Origin: a virus
Direction: 5' to 3' (one strand)
Length of the DNA: 53,919 bases
Virus record (IMG/VR): IMGVR_UViG_3300032285_000220
Location: 1 to 53,919 of that record
Shown here: piece by piece, positions 41,229 through 49,184 of the stretch
Layout: each line of letters opens with the position of its first letter
How positions within the stretch are numbered: position 1 is the first letter of the stretch
Made by a program: the position numbers and the translations under genes
Notes under the pieces: model-generated
The model's database searches: none
The model's input: the letters and a program-made list of their open reading frames with translations, nothing else
Told to the model about the DNA's origin: nothing

Positions 41229-42780
41229 CTGCAAACTCCTCTTTATACAGATCAACTAGTTTAGTATGCGTGTCGATTTTTCCCTGCAACATTTTATAAA
41301 TTTTTTGTTCAACGGGGGAACCTTGTAGGTGGACTACGGTCATCTTGTTTTTTTGTCCCGCCCTATCAACACGAGCGCAACATTGAATATATGTTTCAAC
41401 AGACATCACGGGTGACCAAAACACAACGACATTTGCTGCGTGGAGGGTAACGCCATGTGATGCAGCTTGAGGTTGGATCACCAATACTTGGGGGTCTTTC
41501 TTTTCTTGGAAATTTTTAAATATCTCTGAACGATTATTCATAGATACATCTCCATGTATTGCAGCGCATGTAATATGGTCTTTGTTTAACTCTCCCATAA
41601 TTTTTTCAATACTATGTCTGAATGGGCAAAAGATGAGAACTTTGTGGCTGGCTTCTTCTATGATTTCTTTAAGAGCAGTCATGCGGTTAGATATATCAAA
41701 CTCAATAATCTCTTGTGTATCTGAATAGATAGCACCTGCACTTACTTGTAGTAATTTAGTGAGCATAACCCCTGCATTGACCACAGTAATCTCTTCACCT
41801 GAAGCTTCCATATACATATCTTTTTTAAGCTTCTTATAATACTTATCTTGTTGTGGTGTGAGAGGAACTTCTCGAGTGGTATATAGAACGTCAGGTAAAT
41901 CCAAACATTCATCTTTGGTATATCGAATGGCAGGCTGTAATGTTTTAAATACAATATCCTGTGCATTAAATCTAGGCACCCAGGTGAACTGACTGACTTT
42001 TTGCATTACCATGTCCTTAAATGTTCCTGCATATTTCGGAACGGATGCGGGGTTCACAAGTCGAGCCAGTCCATATGCGTCAGCTGGTGATTGAGCAGCG
42101 GGTGTTCCTGTCATAAGCCATAACCATGTCTGAGGGGTAAGCACACGATTTAATGACTTCCAGCGACGTGTCGTGACAGTCTTGACATAGTTAGCCTCAT
42201 CGACAACTATTAAATCAAAACCGCCAGATTTAATTTCTTTCTCTACAATTTCTATGCCGTCATAGTTAATTATAACTACGTCTGTATTTTCTGCAAATAC
42301 TTTTTTTCTTTTCTCAGCACTACCATGAGCAATACCTACTGATCTATGCATAGCAGTTTTAAAGAAGTCTGTTTGCCATGCTGCTTGCATAATAGATAGA
42401 GGACATACTACAAGCATGCGTCTTATTTTACCTTGATTCATTAAGTAATCAGCTGCCCATATAACAGCAGATGTTTTACCCGTGCCTGCTTCACTTAAAC
42501 AATAAGCACGTCTATGTGCTGATAAGAATTCAGCTGTTGTTTTTTGATGATCAAACGGTTTATGAATACCTGGAAAGTTGTAGTCACGTGTTATAGGTGA
42601 CGGGGGGTTTTTAACTTTCATGTCTGATAATGTAAGCACTTCATCTAATCCCCAATTCACAGCAATTTGGGTTACACCATTATCATAAGATTTAAGAACC
42701 TTACTCTTAGGTATCTTATCTAAAATTAATTCAGGGCGTTTTGTATTTACAATCAACGCTTTATCTTTATATACTTCCAA
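41218..42780 (-). CDS. SNF2-type DNA helicase/translocase
   Basis: 520 residues, starting at a TTG with GGAGA seven bases upstream; no in-frame ATG exists before residue 54 and a stop lies just upstream. Superfamily 2 motifs in order: SEAGTGKTSA (96-105, Lys102), VVDEANYVK (DEAN at 194-197), LMTGTPAA, and near the C-terminus the motif VI CARVDRAGQKNK. It should remodel DNA or protein-DNA complexes during replication or recombination. Length is compact for the family, so it is only the ATPase core. Confidence 0.85.
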   Translation of the reverse strand: MEVYKDKALIVNTKRPELILDKIPKSKVLKSYDNGVTQIAVNWGLDEVLTLSDMKVKNPPSPITRDYNFPGIHKPFDHQKTTAEFLSAHRRAYCLSEAGTGKTSAVIWAADYLMNQGKIRRMLVVCPLSIMQAAWQTDFFKTAMHRSVGIAHGSAEKRKKVFAENTDVVIINYDGIEIVEKEIKSGGFDLIVVDEANYVKTVTTRRWKSLNRVLTPQTWLWLMTGTPAAQSPADAYGLARLVNPASVPKYAGTFKDMVMQKVSQFTWVPRFNAQDIVFKTLQPAIRYTKDECLDLPDVLYTTREVPLTPQQDKYYKKLKKDMYMEASGEEITVVNAGVMLTKLLQVSAGAIYSDTQEIIEFDISNRMTALKEIIEEASHKVLIFCPFRHSIEKIMGELNKDHITCAAIHGDVSMNNRSEIFKNFQEKKDPQVLVIQPQAASHGVTLHAANVVVFWSPVMSVETYIQCCARVDRAGQKNKMTVVHLQGSPVEQKIYKMLQGKIDTHTKLVDLYKEEFADGV

Positions 42781-42804
42781 TGCAATCTCCTAGTGATAAA
42801 AATA

Positions 42805-42887
42805 GACGCGCCACCGAGAGAGGTAGTGACGCGCCTACACTGCTAACACACAAAGTTTTTTATTATCATGAGGTCTCTGTTGTTAGC
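42805..42887. repeat. Repeat-rich gap upstream of the helicase gene
   Basis: The 146-base gap 42781-42926 holds no gene. It contains a direct repeat GACGCGCC (42805-42812 and 42828-42835), a small CACC/GGTAGTG foldback between them, and an inverted repeat GCTAACA (42842-42848) with TGTTAGC (42881-42887). It is more GC-rich than its surroundings. This could be a leader, a regulator site or part of an origin; nothing in it decides between these. Confidence 0.45.
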
Positions 42888-42926
42888 TGACGTGGTTTTG
42901 CCGCACTCACGCCTAGCGGTGATCTG

Positions 42927-43244
42927 TTACGTTTTATTCTTCTTACCTTCTTTAGCTTCTTTAGCTTTAATCTTTTTACTTGGAACATTTCTCTTTAAAG
43001 AATGATCGCTGTTTCTATCGTATGAGTCATTAAGATTTGCATCTACAACACGCATATTACTTGGAACATTCTTACCACCTTTACTTAAAGGAACGATATG
43101 ATCTACTGCCATTCCATCACCCTTATGAACTTTACCAGCTTTTAGCATCATTCGTCTAGCTTTATTTCTAGCTACACGTTTAGCTATTTGGTCAGGTTGT
43201 GACTTATATTCATTCTCTTTTTTATAATCTCTTTTAGTTGCCAT
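42927..43244 (-). CDS. Small HNH endonuclease
   Basis: 105 residues from the ATG at 43244 (TAATG overlap with the nuclease gene). Basic N-terminus (AKRVARNKARRMMLKAGKVH), then the HNH core VDHIVPLSKGGKNVPSNMRV with Asp48-His49 and Asn63, and a Lys-rich tail. The DHI-PLSKGG-N pattern is typical of small HNH nucleases, which in phages serve DNA processing or packaging. No CxxC zinc pairs are present. Confidence 0.75.
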   Translation of the reverse strand: MATKRDYKKENEYKSQPDQIAKRVARNKARRMMLKAGKVHKGDGMAVDHIVPLSKGGKNVPSNMRVVDANLNDSYDRNSDHSLKRNVPSKKIKAKEAKEGKKNKT

Positions 43245-43918
43245 TATTTTCCCCAATGTGAACATGATTGAACAGGGCAGAACTTCCTACATGCGAAGTT
43301 AGGGCTTGCATTGAAAACCCCTGTCTGATGGGCAGTGTCTATCCTATGCGTTATTTTACCCCATTCAGCAAACATTTCATCTACTTTGTCAACACTATAA
43401 TCTTCCTTTAATATCTCTTTACTTACCAAGAATACCAATCCAGACTTGACTTTTTGCATATCTGGGAAGTGTTTAAATATAGCTACACTAAACAACGATA
43501 GCTGTCTCGTATCGGCATACTGACTTGATTTGCCTGTTTTATAATCGATCAAGGTAGCTAACTTAGTCTCAGGGTTGATAACAAGTAAGTCAACAACACC
43601 ACGCCACCATACATTCGGTGCAAAGAAATCACAGGGTTGTAAGTCTTTAGTTAAGCCTAGCTTATACTCACAATATTTATCACCTGGAATTGCTATTAGC
43701 TTATCAAGCGTTGGCTTAAACATATCAAACTTCTCAGGCAGTGGAGTTGCGTTCTTAACGTATAACTCACAAGCTTTGTGAACTTCGTTGCCATAAAGGA
43801 AATGTTCTGTATTCGGGTCTTGCTTAATATCTTTAGCTACATACAGGTGATAATATTGCTTAGGACATTTCTCAAATGTAGTAGCACTTGAGTAAGACCA
43901 CGTTTTAAGTTCAGCCAT
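43244..43918 (-). CDS. PD-(D/E)XK nuclease, Cas4/RecB-like
   Basis: 224 residues. Motifs in order: SATTFEKCPKQYYHLY (Cys18), GNEVHKACELY (His47), GVVDLL (Asp110), LIDYKTGK (Asp125, Lys127) and RQLSLFS (Gln139). Three C-terminal cysteines (210, 214, 219, CRKFCPVQSC) with Cys18 would hold an iron-sulfur cluster, as in Cas4 and AddB nucleases. It likely trims DNA ends in recombination or degrades host DNA. No CRISPR genes are nearby. Confidence 0.85.
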   Translation of the reverse strand: MAELKTWSYSSATTFEKCPKQYYHLYVAKDIKQDPNTEHFLYGNEVHKACELYVKNATPLPEKFDMFKPTLDKLIAIPGDKYCEYKLGLTKDLQPCDFFAPNVWWRGVVDLLVINPETKLATLIDYKTGKSSQYADTRQLSLFSVAIFKHFPDMQKVKSGLVFLVSKEILKEDYSVDKVDEMFAEWGKITHRIDTAHQTGVFNASPNFACRKFCPVQSCSHWGK

Positions 43919-44093
43919 TTGTTTTCCTATGTAATTCTTTCATGATCTTTGCACGTTTCTTGCCTGTTGGTTCTGTCTTAGCAAGGGCTTCTTCTAACTG
44001 TTTGATTGTGTATGCTTTGTATTTAGGTCTATCATTATGGGTAAGCATAGGTTTATTATGCCGTCTACTTTTGTGTATCTGTTGTGTCGCCAT
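43911..44093 (-). CDS. Small basic protein
   Basis: 60 residues, basic, with YTIKQLEEALAKTEPTGKKR and IMKELHRKTNG. It overlaps the gene before by 29 bases and the nuclease after by eight, so all three are translated from crowded overlapping frames. GGTAGAAG lies upstream of the ATG. No known domain. The overlaps and the phage-like composition support a real gene; function unknown. Confidence 0.5.
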   Translation of the reverse strand: MATQQIHKSRRHNKPMLTHNDRPKYKAYTIKQLEEALAKTEPTGKKRAKIMKELHRKTNG

Positions 44094-44301
44094 CTTCTAC
44101 CCTTTCTACTTCACCTGTTGATTTATTAAGTTCGTATGTGTAGTGTAATCCATCGTTACCATTCTGACCTACTATATCAATACGAGATTCTTCTTTCTTT
44201 TTCTTACCAAAAATACGTTCAAAGTTTTCTTCAAACTGTTTACTGTTAGGTTTAGATTGTAACCAATCACCTGTGACATCATTTTGTGCAGTCTTTTTCA
44301 T
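44065..44301 (-). CDS. Small hypothetical protein
   Basis: 78 residues, charged, without recognised domain: QSKPNSKQFEENFERIFGKK then an Asp/Glu-rich tail (GEVERVEDGDTTDTQK). Starts by TAATG at the end of the polymerase gene, so translation is coupled to it. It could be a polymerase accessory peptide, but nothing beyond position says so. Confidence 0.55.
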   Translation of the reverse strand: MKKTAQNDVTGDWLQSKPNSKQFEENFERIFGKKKKEESRIDIVGQNGNDGLHYTYELNKSTGEVERVEDGDTTDTQK

Positions 44302-46127
44302 TATTTAGCATCCATGTAGTTATCACCAACACCTACTTCACAACCAAGTGGTAAGTCACTACACCAATTAGGTGCCGTAGTCATACACTTCTCAACGTAG
44401 GCTTTACATTCATCTACTTCGTTATCTTTACACAACATCACAAGTTCGTCATGGACTGTCATTACGACAGGATACCTTTTCGCTACTTGGATTAATTGTT
44501 CTGCAATTATATCACGAGCAAGGGATTGTATACAACGTTGAAATGTTTTAGATGGGTGTATATATTCAGGGATTAAAGTTCTTCCCATTAACTTATCATA
44601 TGCCCATGACTCACCTGTATCTGTCTTTAGTTTCCTTAAGTTAGGTAAGCCTAACAACATACCATTAGGTTTCATCATGCCTTCATAAGGGACACTAGAT
44701 ACTATCCCACCATTACCCATTGTATAGTGTTGACCTGCTCTTACTGACTCAAGCATAGTTCCTGCATCTTGCCATGCCTCAACCAATTCGGGATTAGCTT
44801 TACGATATGCATACACGATGTTCTTAACTTCTTGTATATCTTTTTCAACTCCACCTTGTTTTAAGATTGAGTGCATCTTGTTAGCACCTACACCATAAAT
44901 ACCTGATAAGTTTACTACCTTAAATATAAAGCGTAAGTCTTTAGATACTTCATCATAAGGTGTTCCTGTAATGTCTGCGGCAGATTGTTTATATAAATCA
45001 ATACCATCTTTAATCTGTTGTATCTTGCCATGTGATTGTGCAAACCAATAGGCTAACCTTAATTCAATATTACTAAGGTCTGAGGCTACTAATTTATAAC
45101 CTTTTGGCGCACATATAGCTCGTCTTAGCTCTGATGTTCTTGGTAAGTTTTGTAAGTTAATACCATCTACACCACTCCATCTATGAGATACCACTGCACC
45201 TGCATACTTCAATGGCACAGGTAGCTTACCTCTGTTGGCTATTTGAATAAAGTTCTCTGTTCTTGTTTCTTCAATTGTCGACTTGTTGCCGATACGCGCA
45301 GCCGCCAAAGCTTGAACGTATGGATTATCATGTTCCAATAGTTCTTTAAATCCTTCATCTGTTTTGGCAAACGCATAAGCTTCCTTTCCTGTAGTAGCAC
45401 TTATCTTTGTGGGGGGAGTAACCCCTTGTTCGATGAGGAGTTCTGCGAACTTAGGATTACTCATTAATAACTCTTTGTCTACTGAGACTGATGCTAGTAG
45501 CTTTTCTTTAGCTTCTTTAACTTCGTGGAGGTGACGTAGTAATAAACCTTTATTTAGTTCTAGCTTAGGTTCTGTAAACATACGGATAGTTAAATCAATA
45601 AGCTTCATCTCAGGTGCAGTAAACTTATCTTTTAACTCGGTGAATAATTCGTAGGTAAGTTCTACGTCATTAATACAATACTGACCATACTTAGCTAAGT
45701 CATTATGGGTAAAGTCTAATCGTCTTTTACCTAAGGCATCTAAAACTTCTGTGCCTTTCTCACCTAACTGATATAGTTGTGATAGGTTAGCTAATGATAC
45801 TGACTCTTTTAAACCATGTAGGATTTGAGCCATACTCATAGTATCGAATAAACCTAATGGGTGTATATCAAATATCCATGATAGGATTGCCGCATCAAAC
45901 CTCATGTTATGTCCTAACACAAAGTGTTCATGCATATTATATGAGTCTAGGAAAGCTTTGGTCTCAGCGTGTGTTCCTGTAAACCATTTAGTCACACCCT
46001 TATCTTTGACTGCTACACCTATAACTTCAAACTTTTCATCTCGTATATATTGCTCGGTAGTAAACTTCTTTAACCCATACTCTTTATCGTAGTATGTTTC
46101 AAAGTCAATCGTGATTAAGTTAGGCAT
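44301..46127 (-). CDS. Family A DNA polymerase with 3'-5' exonuclease
   Basis: 608 residues from the ATG at 46127, which has AAGGAAA in front; an upstream TTG-type start would overlap the previous gene more. Exonuclease motifs: ITIDFETYYD (Asp8, Glu10), VLGHNMRFDAAIL, and YCINDVELTYEL. Polymerase motifs: A, LVASDLSNIELRLAYWF (about residue 344); B, FKVVNLSGIYGVGANKM (about 400-415); C, VMTVHDELVML (about 555). It should copy the phage genome. The size is typical for phage PolA without a 5' nuclease domain. Confidence 0.92.
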   Translation of the reverse strand: MPNLITIDFETYYDKEYGLKKFTTEQYIRDEKFEVIGVAVKDKGVTKWFTGTHAETKAFLDSYNMHEHFVLGHNMRFDAAILSWIFDIHPLGLFDTMSMAQILHGLKESVSLANLSQLYQLGEKGTEVLDALGKRRLDFTHNDLAKYGQYCINDVELTYELFTELKDKFTAPEMKLIDLTIRMFTEPKLELNKGLLLRHLHEVKEAKEKLLASVSVDKELLMSNPKFAELLIEQGVTPPTKISATTGKEAYAFAKTDEGFKELLEHDNPYVQALAAARIGNKSTIEETRTENFIQIANRGKLPVPLKYAGAVVSHRWSGVDGINLQNLPRTSELRRAICAPKGYKLVASDLSNIELRLAYWFAQSHGKIQQIKDGIDLYKQSAADITGTPYDEVSKDLRFIFKVVNLSGIYGVGANKMHSILKQGGVEKDIQEVKNIVYAYRKANPELVEAWQDAGTMLESVRAGQHYTMGNGGIVSSVPYEGMMKPNGMLLGLPNLRKLKTDTGESWAYDKLMGRTLIPEYIHPSKTFQRCIQSLARDIIAEQLIQVAKRYPVVMTVHDELVMLCKDNEVDECKAYVEKCMTTAPNWCSDLPLGCEVGVGDNYMDAK

Positions 46128-46299
46128 TAGTTTCCTTTTCCTTTTCAAGTAAGCCTGCACCAAAAGCCATACCTAATTCATACCCCATTCTCCATGCTAT
46201 ATACATTTTCTCATCATCATATTTTAAAGATGCATAAGTAGGGCTTTGTAAAAAGAATCTCTCATACCATAATGTAAATGCTTCTTTATTTTCTATCAT
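46120..46299 (-). CDS. Small hypothetical protein, 59 residues
   Basis: Found by reading the gap: ATG at 46299-46297 (ATGA overlap with the upstream gene) and TAA at 46122-46120, overlapping the polymerase start by eight bases. The sequence begins MIENKEAFTLWYERFFLQSP and contains MYIAWRMGYELGMAFGAG. The W-x-x-G-Y-x-x-G-x pattern resembles short helical phage proteins. GTGAGGGGG provides the ribosome site. Function unknown. Confidence 0.75.
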   Translation of the reverse strand: MIENKEAFTLWYERFFLQSPTYASLKYDDEKMYIAWRMGYELGMAFGAGLLEKEKETNA

Positions 46300-46490
46300 T
46301 TCCCCCTCACTCTAGCTTTAACTGCATGCTCATAGATAGCCGCGATGTCAATTATCTCTTCTGATTTTAATCCTTTGGGTCTGATTTTAATAACACCATG
46401 ATGTATGGTTACGATAAGGTTGCGTTCACCACGATCAAAAGTCGTAGCAGACGTCTCCCTAATAGTGGGCTTCGTTGACTTTGTTGCCAT
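46296..46490 (-). CDS. Small hypothetical protein
   Basis: 64 residues, beta-type middle (RNLIVTIHHGVIKIRPKGLK) followed by a helix (EEIIDIAAIYEHAVKARVRG). AAAGGAGAGAG upstream gives a strong start. Overlaps the next gene by ATGA. It resembles small phage proteins placed before DNA polymerase genes; no function is recognised. Confidence 0.65.
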   Translation of the reverse strand: MATKSTKPTIRETSATTFDRGERNLIVTIHHGVIKIRPKGLKSEEIIDIAAIYEHAVKARVRGK

Positions 46491-46501
46491 ATCTCTCTCC
46501 T

Positions 46502-46699
46502 TTATTTGCGTCTATTGACGTGATAGTCCCAATCGTCAGCACAATCTTTGTCGCACCAACGTCTTGAGTCATTAAGTTTCGAGCCACAATTTAAACAGTG
46601 ACCAGTCCCTTCTAAATACTTAATACCTTCCATTTCCTTACGGCGAATGGCGTCTTCAAGTTCTATTCTATCCTGCGTTTTATCTGCATCATCTGACAT
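46502..46699 (-). CDS. Small zinc-ribbon protein
   Basis: 65 residues. An acidic helical N-terminus (DRIELEDAIRRKEMEGIKY) then four Cys at 35, 38, 49 and 53 (HCLNCGSKLNDSRRWCDKDC), a zinc ribbon of the type seen in small phage proteins, ending WDYHVNRRK. It may bind nucleic acid or a host protein. It overlaps the small membrane gene upstream by 11 bases. Confidence 0.75.
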   Translation of the reverse strand: MSDDADKTQDRIELEDAIRRKEMEGIKYLEGTGHCLNCGSKLNDSRRWCDKDCADDWDYHVNRRK

Positions 46700-46838
46700 A
46701 TTTAAGCTTTTGTAATACCAATCGAATTATGAATAAGTCTATCACTAAAGAAAAGACATAAGGTGCGTCTTCCTCTAGAAATTTAAGTTCTAAGCCTACC
46801 ATAACTCCTGATATTAACGCAAGCTGAAATATCCACAT
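46689..46838 (-). CDS. Small membrane protein, 49 residues
   Basis: Found in the gap 46700-46837: TAATG overlap with the stop of the DUF3310 gene, TGA at 46691-46689. It has a hydrophobic N-terminus (MWIFQLALISGVMVGLEL), a short acidic turn (FLEEDAP) and a second hydrophobic stretch (YVFSLVIDLFIIRLVLQ), so it is probably a two-pass hairpin in the inner membrane. Coupled translation and the amphipathic build support it. Function unknown. Confidence 0.65.
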   Translation of the reverse strand: MWIFQLALISGVMVGLELKFLEEDAPYVFSLVIDLFIIRLVLQKLKYVR

Positions 46839-47149
46839 TATTTAGATTTCACAGTCTGTTTCTCTACAAAAGATACTAACTCATTAACATACCATTGAGC
46901 CTTTTTCAAGTCCATTAATGTTGACTCTTTTAATCCTGCTCTTGACAAATACTTAATAGCAGTAAGACGTAAGTGTCCCGCAAACTCTTCAGGTGTTGAC
47001 TTAGCCTCCATATAGTCTATTGTTTCGATACCCCCGTGTGTGTAGTGTGGTGGATTATTAACCATATCTTTCATGTCTTCTCCTGCTCCTGTAAATTTGA
47101 CTGCATTTGAACCTGTGTAACTAGCTAAAATTGTTTTCATTCTTGTCAT
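46838..47149 (-). CDS. DUF3310 protein
   Basis: 103 residues from the ATG at 47149 (ATGA overlap with the VRR-NUC gene). A second in-frame ATG at 47074 with an excellent GGAGAAG site could be the main start, giving 78 residues. The domain reads NNPPHYTHGGIETIDYMEAK, then HLRLTAIKYLSRAGLKES and DLKKAQWYVNELV, the DUF3310 pattern, often labelled nucleotide kinase-like in phages without proof. It probably acts in nucleotide metabolism or host takeover. Confidence 0.8.
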   Translation of the reverse strand: MTRMKTILASYTGSNAVKFTGAGEDMKDMVNNPPHYTHGGIETIDYMEAKSTPEEFAGHLRLTAIKYLSRAGLKESTLMDLKKAQWYVNELVSFVEKQTVKSK

Positions 47150-47442
47150 ACTAAATCCAAATTCCTTTCTACTATTTCTAAATCGTTTTCGTTGACTACC
47201 CAAGCATGCCCACTATTGTTTCGTATAGCTTCAAGGTTTCTATGTTGCAATTCAGTAGGGCGATTGTTTCCTGCCTTACATTCTATAGCTACAAATTTAC
47301 CTCTAACACACGCAACAATATCAGGCACACCTATACTTGTGTAAGCACCTGCAATAGGAAAGAAGTAATAAACATTTCTTTCTTTTAACATCTTAACTAC
47401 TTGTTGCTTAACCCACTTTTCTTTTACAGGTGCTTTTTTCAT
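47146..47442 (-). CDS. VRR-NUC nuclease
   Basis: 98 residues, the usual size for phage stand-alone VRR-NUC enzymes. Catalytic PD-(D/E)XK residues: Asp41 in GVPDIVACV, Glu54 and Lys56 in VAIECKAG, and Gln66 in RPTELQ. These enzymes cut branched DNA structures in recombination and repair. ATGA overlaps both neighbours. Confidence 0.88.
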   Translation of the reverse strand: MKKAPVKEKWVKQQVVKMLKERNVYYFFPIAGAYTSIGVPDIVACVRGKFVAIECKAGNNRPTELQHRNLEAIRNNSGHAWVVNENDLEIVERNLDLV

Positions 47443-47747
47443 CTAGGTATCTCCATGATTAATTGCATGGCTCTTGCTTTCTTATTGTGGTATTCCATAT
47501 TCTTTTTAGTAAGAATTCTAAAGTCCATCTTAGAGTTCATGAGTGCTTGTATATTATTCATAGCCTCTTTATACTCTAGATACACTTCGTCTGTATCATC
47601 TTCTGCAATTACATAGAATTGACCATCTCTAATGCCAACATTCTTTATATATTTACCTACATCTACGAGTTTAAGGATAGCCATTTTCTCCTTATCCTCT
47701 TTAGATATATCGGGTGAGTTCTCATGCATCGCATGATATACTTTCAT
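47439..47747 (-). CDS. Hypothetical protein
   Basis: 102 residues, charged and mostly helical in its second half (YLEYKEAMNNIQALMNSKMD), with a predicted beta start (GIRDGQFYVIAEDDTDEV). No recognised domain. It overlaps the DUF3150 gene and the VRR-NUC gene by ATGA, so it is part of the same translated run. Confidence 0.6.
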   Translation of the reverse strand: MKVYHAMHENSPDISKEDKEKMAILKLVDVGKYIKNVGIRDGQFYVIAEDDTDEVYLEYKEAMNNIQALMNSKMDFRILTKKNMEYHNKKARAMQLIMEIPR

Positions 47748-48586
47748 ATGGTCTCCATAATTTGATTTACTTTGTTTAATACTACTGCTCTAGCACCTTG
47801 ACTTTCTCTCAAATCATCAGCTGTTACCCCTACTAGCAATCGTTCTAATTCTTGTCTTGCATTCTCTAGTTTAGGGTCGTTTGTTACATTAAGCTTAGTT
47901 AATAGATTTGTCAACTCTAATGCATTATCTACTAGACTATCTCTAAATATTTTCTTCTCCTCACCACCTAACCTATCAATCATATGTTCTAGGGTGTTAT
48001 GTAACCTAGACCATGCGTCTGACATAGCCATCTCAACACGACCTTCGTATGCTTTCTGATACTCTTGTTGCATCTCATTACGAATATCATCTGCGATGTC
48101 AACACGGAAGTCATTTGTTTCAGGCACAGGCATAATAGTATATCTCAAGTTAAACTTGTTTGCAATCTTATCAGCATCGGGATACTCTGTTCTATCAAAT
48201 AACTTACCTAATTTGAAAGCCATACCTTGAATGATATTAGGATACTCTTGTATAAACGTATTGATACGTGATTTAAACTCCGCCTCATACACACCAAGCT
48301 GATGTTTGTAATCAAAGAAGTTAGTCATAGGTAATAACCTTGTGCCTGTATCTGACCAAGGCAAAGTTTGCCTACCATGCCACTCTCGTATCTCACTCGC
48401 CAACTTAGTAATCTTGTCTAATTGGTCTGAACCTGCAAGGATATGTTTGTTATAGTTACCTGCCTTGATGGTTGTGTTTTTGTTTATATCAATTTCTTTG
48501 GACACATTTCTATCTAGTTTCCTAGCTGTCCATACTGATATGTTTAAGTCTATTAAGACTGCACTGCTTGCTATACTAATACTCAT
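47744..48586 (-). CDS. DUF3150 protein
   Basis: 280 residues from the ATG at 48586 with AAGGAGAA upstream. The N-terminus SSAVLIDLNISVWTARKLDR, then the TIKAGNYNKHILAGSDQLDK block and LPWSDTGTRLLPMTNFFDYK are DUF3150 hallmarks, followed by a long helical C-terminus. In phages and mobile elements DUF3150 genes often lie next to CobS-like MoxR ATPases and CobT-like VWA proteins, as here (49185 and 50351). It is probably the third partner of that machine; its target is unknown. Confidence 0.8.
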   Translation of the reverse strand: MSISIASSAVLIDLNISVWTARKLDRNVSKEIDINKNTTIKAGNYNKHILAGSDQLDKITKLASEIREWHGRQTLPWSDTGTRLLPMTNFFDYKHQLGVYEAEFKSRINTFIQEYPNIIQGMAFKLGKLFDRTEYPDADKIANKFNLRYTIMPVPETNDFRVDIADDIRNEMQQEYQKAYEGRVEMAMSDAWSRLHNTLEHMIDRLGGEEKKIFRDSLVDNALELTNLLTKLNVTNDPKLENARQELERLLVGVTADDLRESQGARAVVLNKVNQIMETI

Positions 48587-48596
48587 GTTGTTCTCC

Positions 48597-49124
48597 TTAA
48601 TAACTGTCTGCAAAATCTACAAAATCAACTTCCATTACACCTAATGTTCTATTTTGTAATTTAGTTAAAAACTCATCAAGTTCACCACTAATAAAGTTCT
48701 GTTGAACCATGACCTCTTTTAGTTGTTTTACATAATGCTTGTCATAAGCGTATGTTCTGAGTTCCCCTGTGGGTTCTTGCTTTGTTGCTTTTTCAATATC
48801 TGCTTCAATATGTTTTTGGTTATACGCATCGGCGTTAATTTTTGCTAACGACGCAACGCCTAATAATCTTTCAAAGAAAGGATGACCGTTGGGAATGTCG
48901 CTCCAGTTTGTCCACCAATTACCATATCTAAAGTGAGGCATGGGGTATTTCTTTAACAACCATTTAGCTACAATAGTTGTAGCTGAGTGGGTTCTTGGTA
49001 TGTTGCCATTACGTAAATATTTAATAATGTTTTTGATTTGCCTATCACTAAACAAATTAAAATCCATTTCTAATTTTACTGATTTTGTGTATTGTTGTAT
49101 CTCTTGTCTTAAGTATGTTGCCAC
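48597..49124 (-). CDS. Hypothetical protein between DUF3150 and VWA genes
   Basis: 175 residues. I choose the GTG at 49124: the in-frame ATG at 49139 is part of ATGAGGAGA, which is itself the ribosome site eight bases before the GTG. The protein is charged, with DRQIKNIIKYLRNGNIPRTH, YGNWWTNWSDIPNGHPFFER and an acidic end (VMEVDFVDFADS). It lies in the MoxR/VWA module, preceded by one of the three leader hairpins. No function is known. Confidence 0.65.
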   Translation of the reverse strand: MATYLRQEIQQYTKSVKLEMDFNLFSDRQIKNIIKYLRNGNIPRTHSATTIVAKWLLKKYPMPHFRYGNWWTNWSDIPNGHPFFERLLGVASLAKINADAYNQKHIEADIEKATKQEPTGELRTYAYDKHYVKQLKEVMVQQNFISGELDEFLTKLQNRTLGVMEVDFVDFADSY

Positions 49125-49145
49125 TTTATTTCTCCTCATTTAAAT

Positions 49146-49177
49146 GCGACAAGCGTATAACAATATACGATTGTCGC
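49146..49177 (-). promoter_or_regulatory. Leader hairpin, copy 1
   Basis: 32-base near-perfect dyad. On the minus strand the arms are GCGACAATCGTATA and TATACGCTTGTCGC around the loop TTGT, with a single mismatch. It ends 21 bases before the GTG start at 49124 and begins eight bases after the VWA gene stop. Same length, loop size and arms as at 51420 and 53106. Confidence 0.75.
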
Positions 49178-49184
49178 TTGGTTA

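Noticed and set aside
49146-49177. Leader hairpin as a simple terminator of the VWA gene
   Set aside because: No T-run follows on the minus strand, and the same element occurs in two other places at a fixed distance to start codons.
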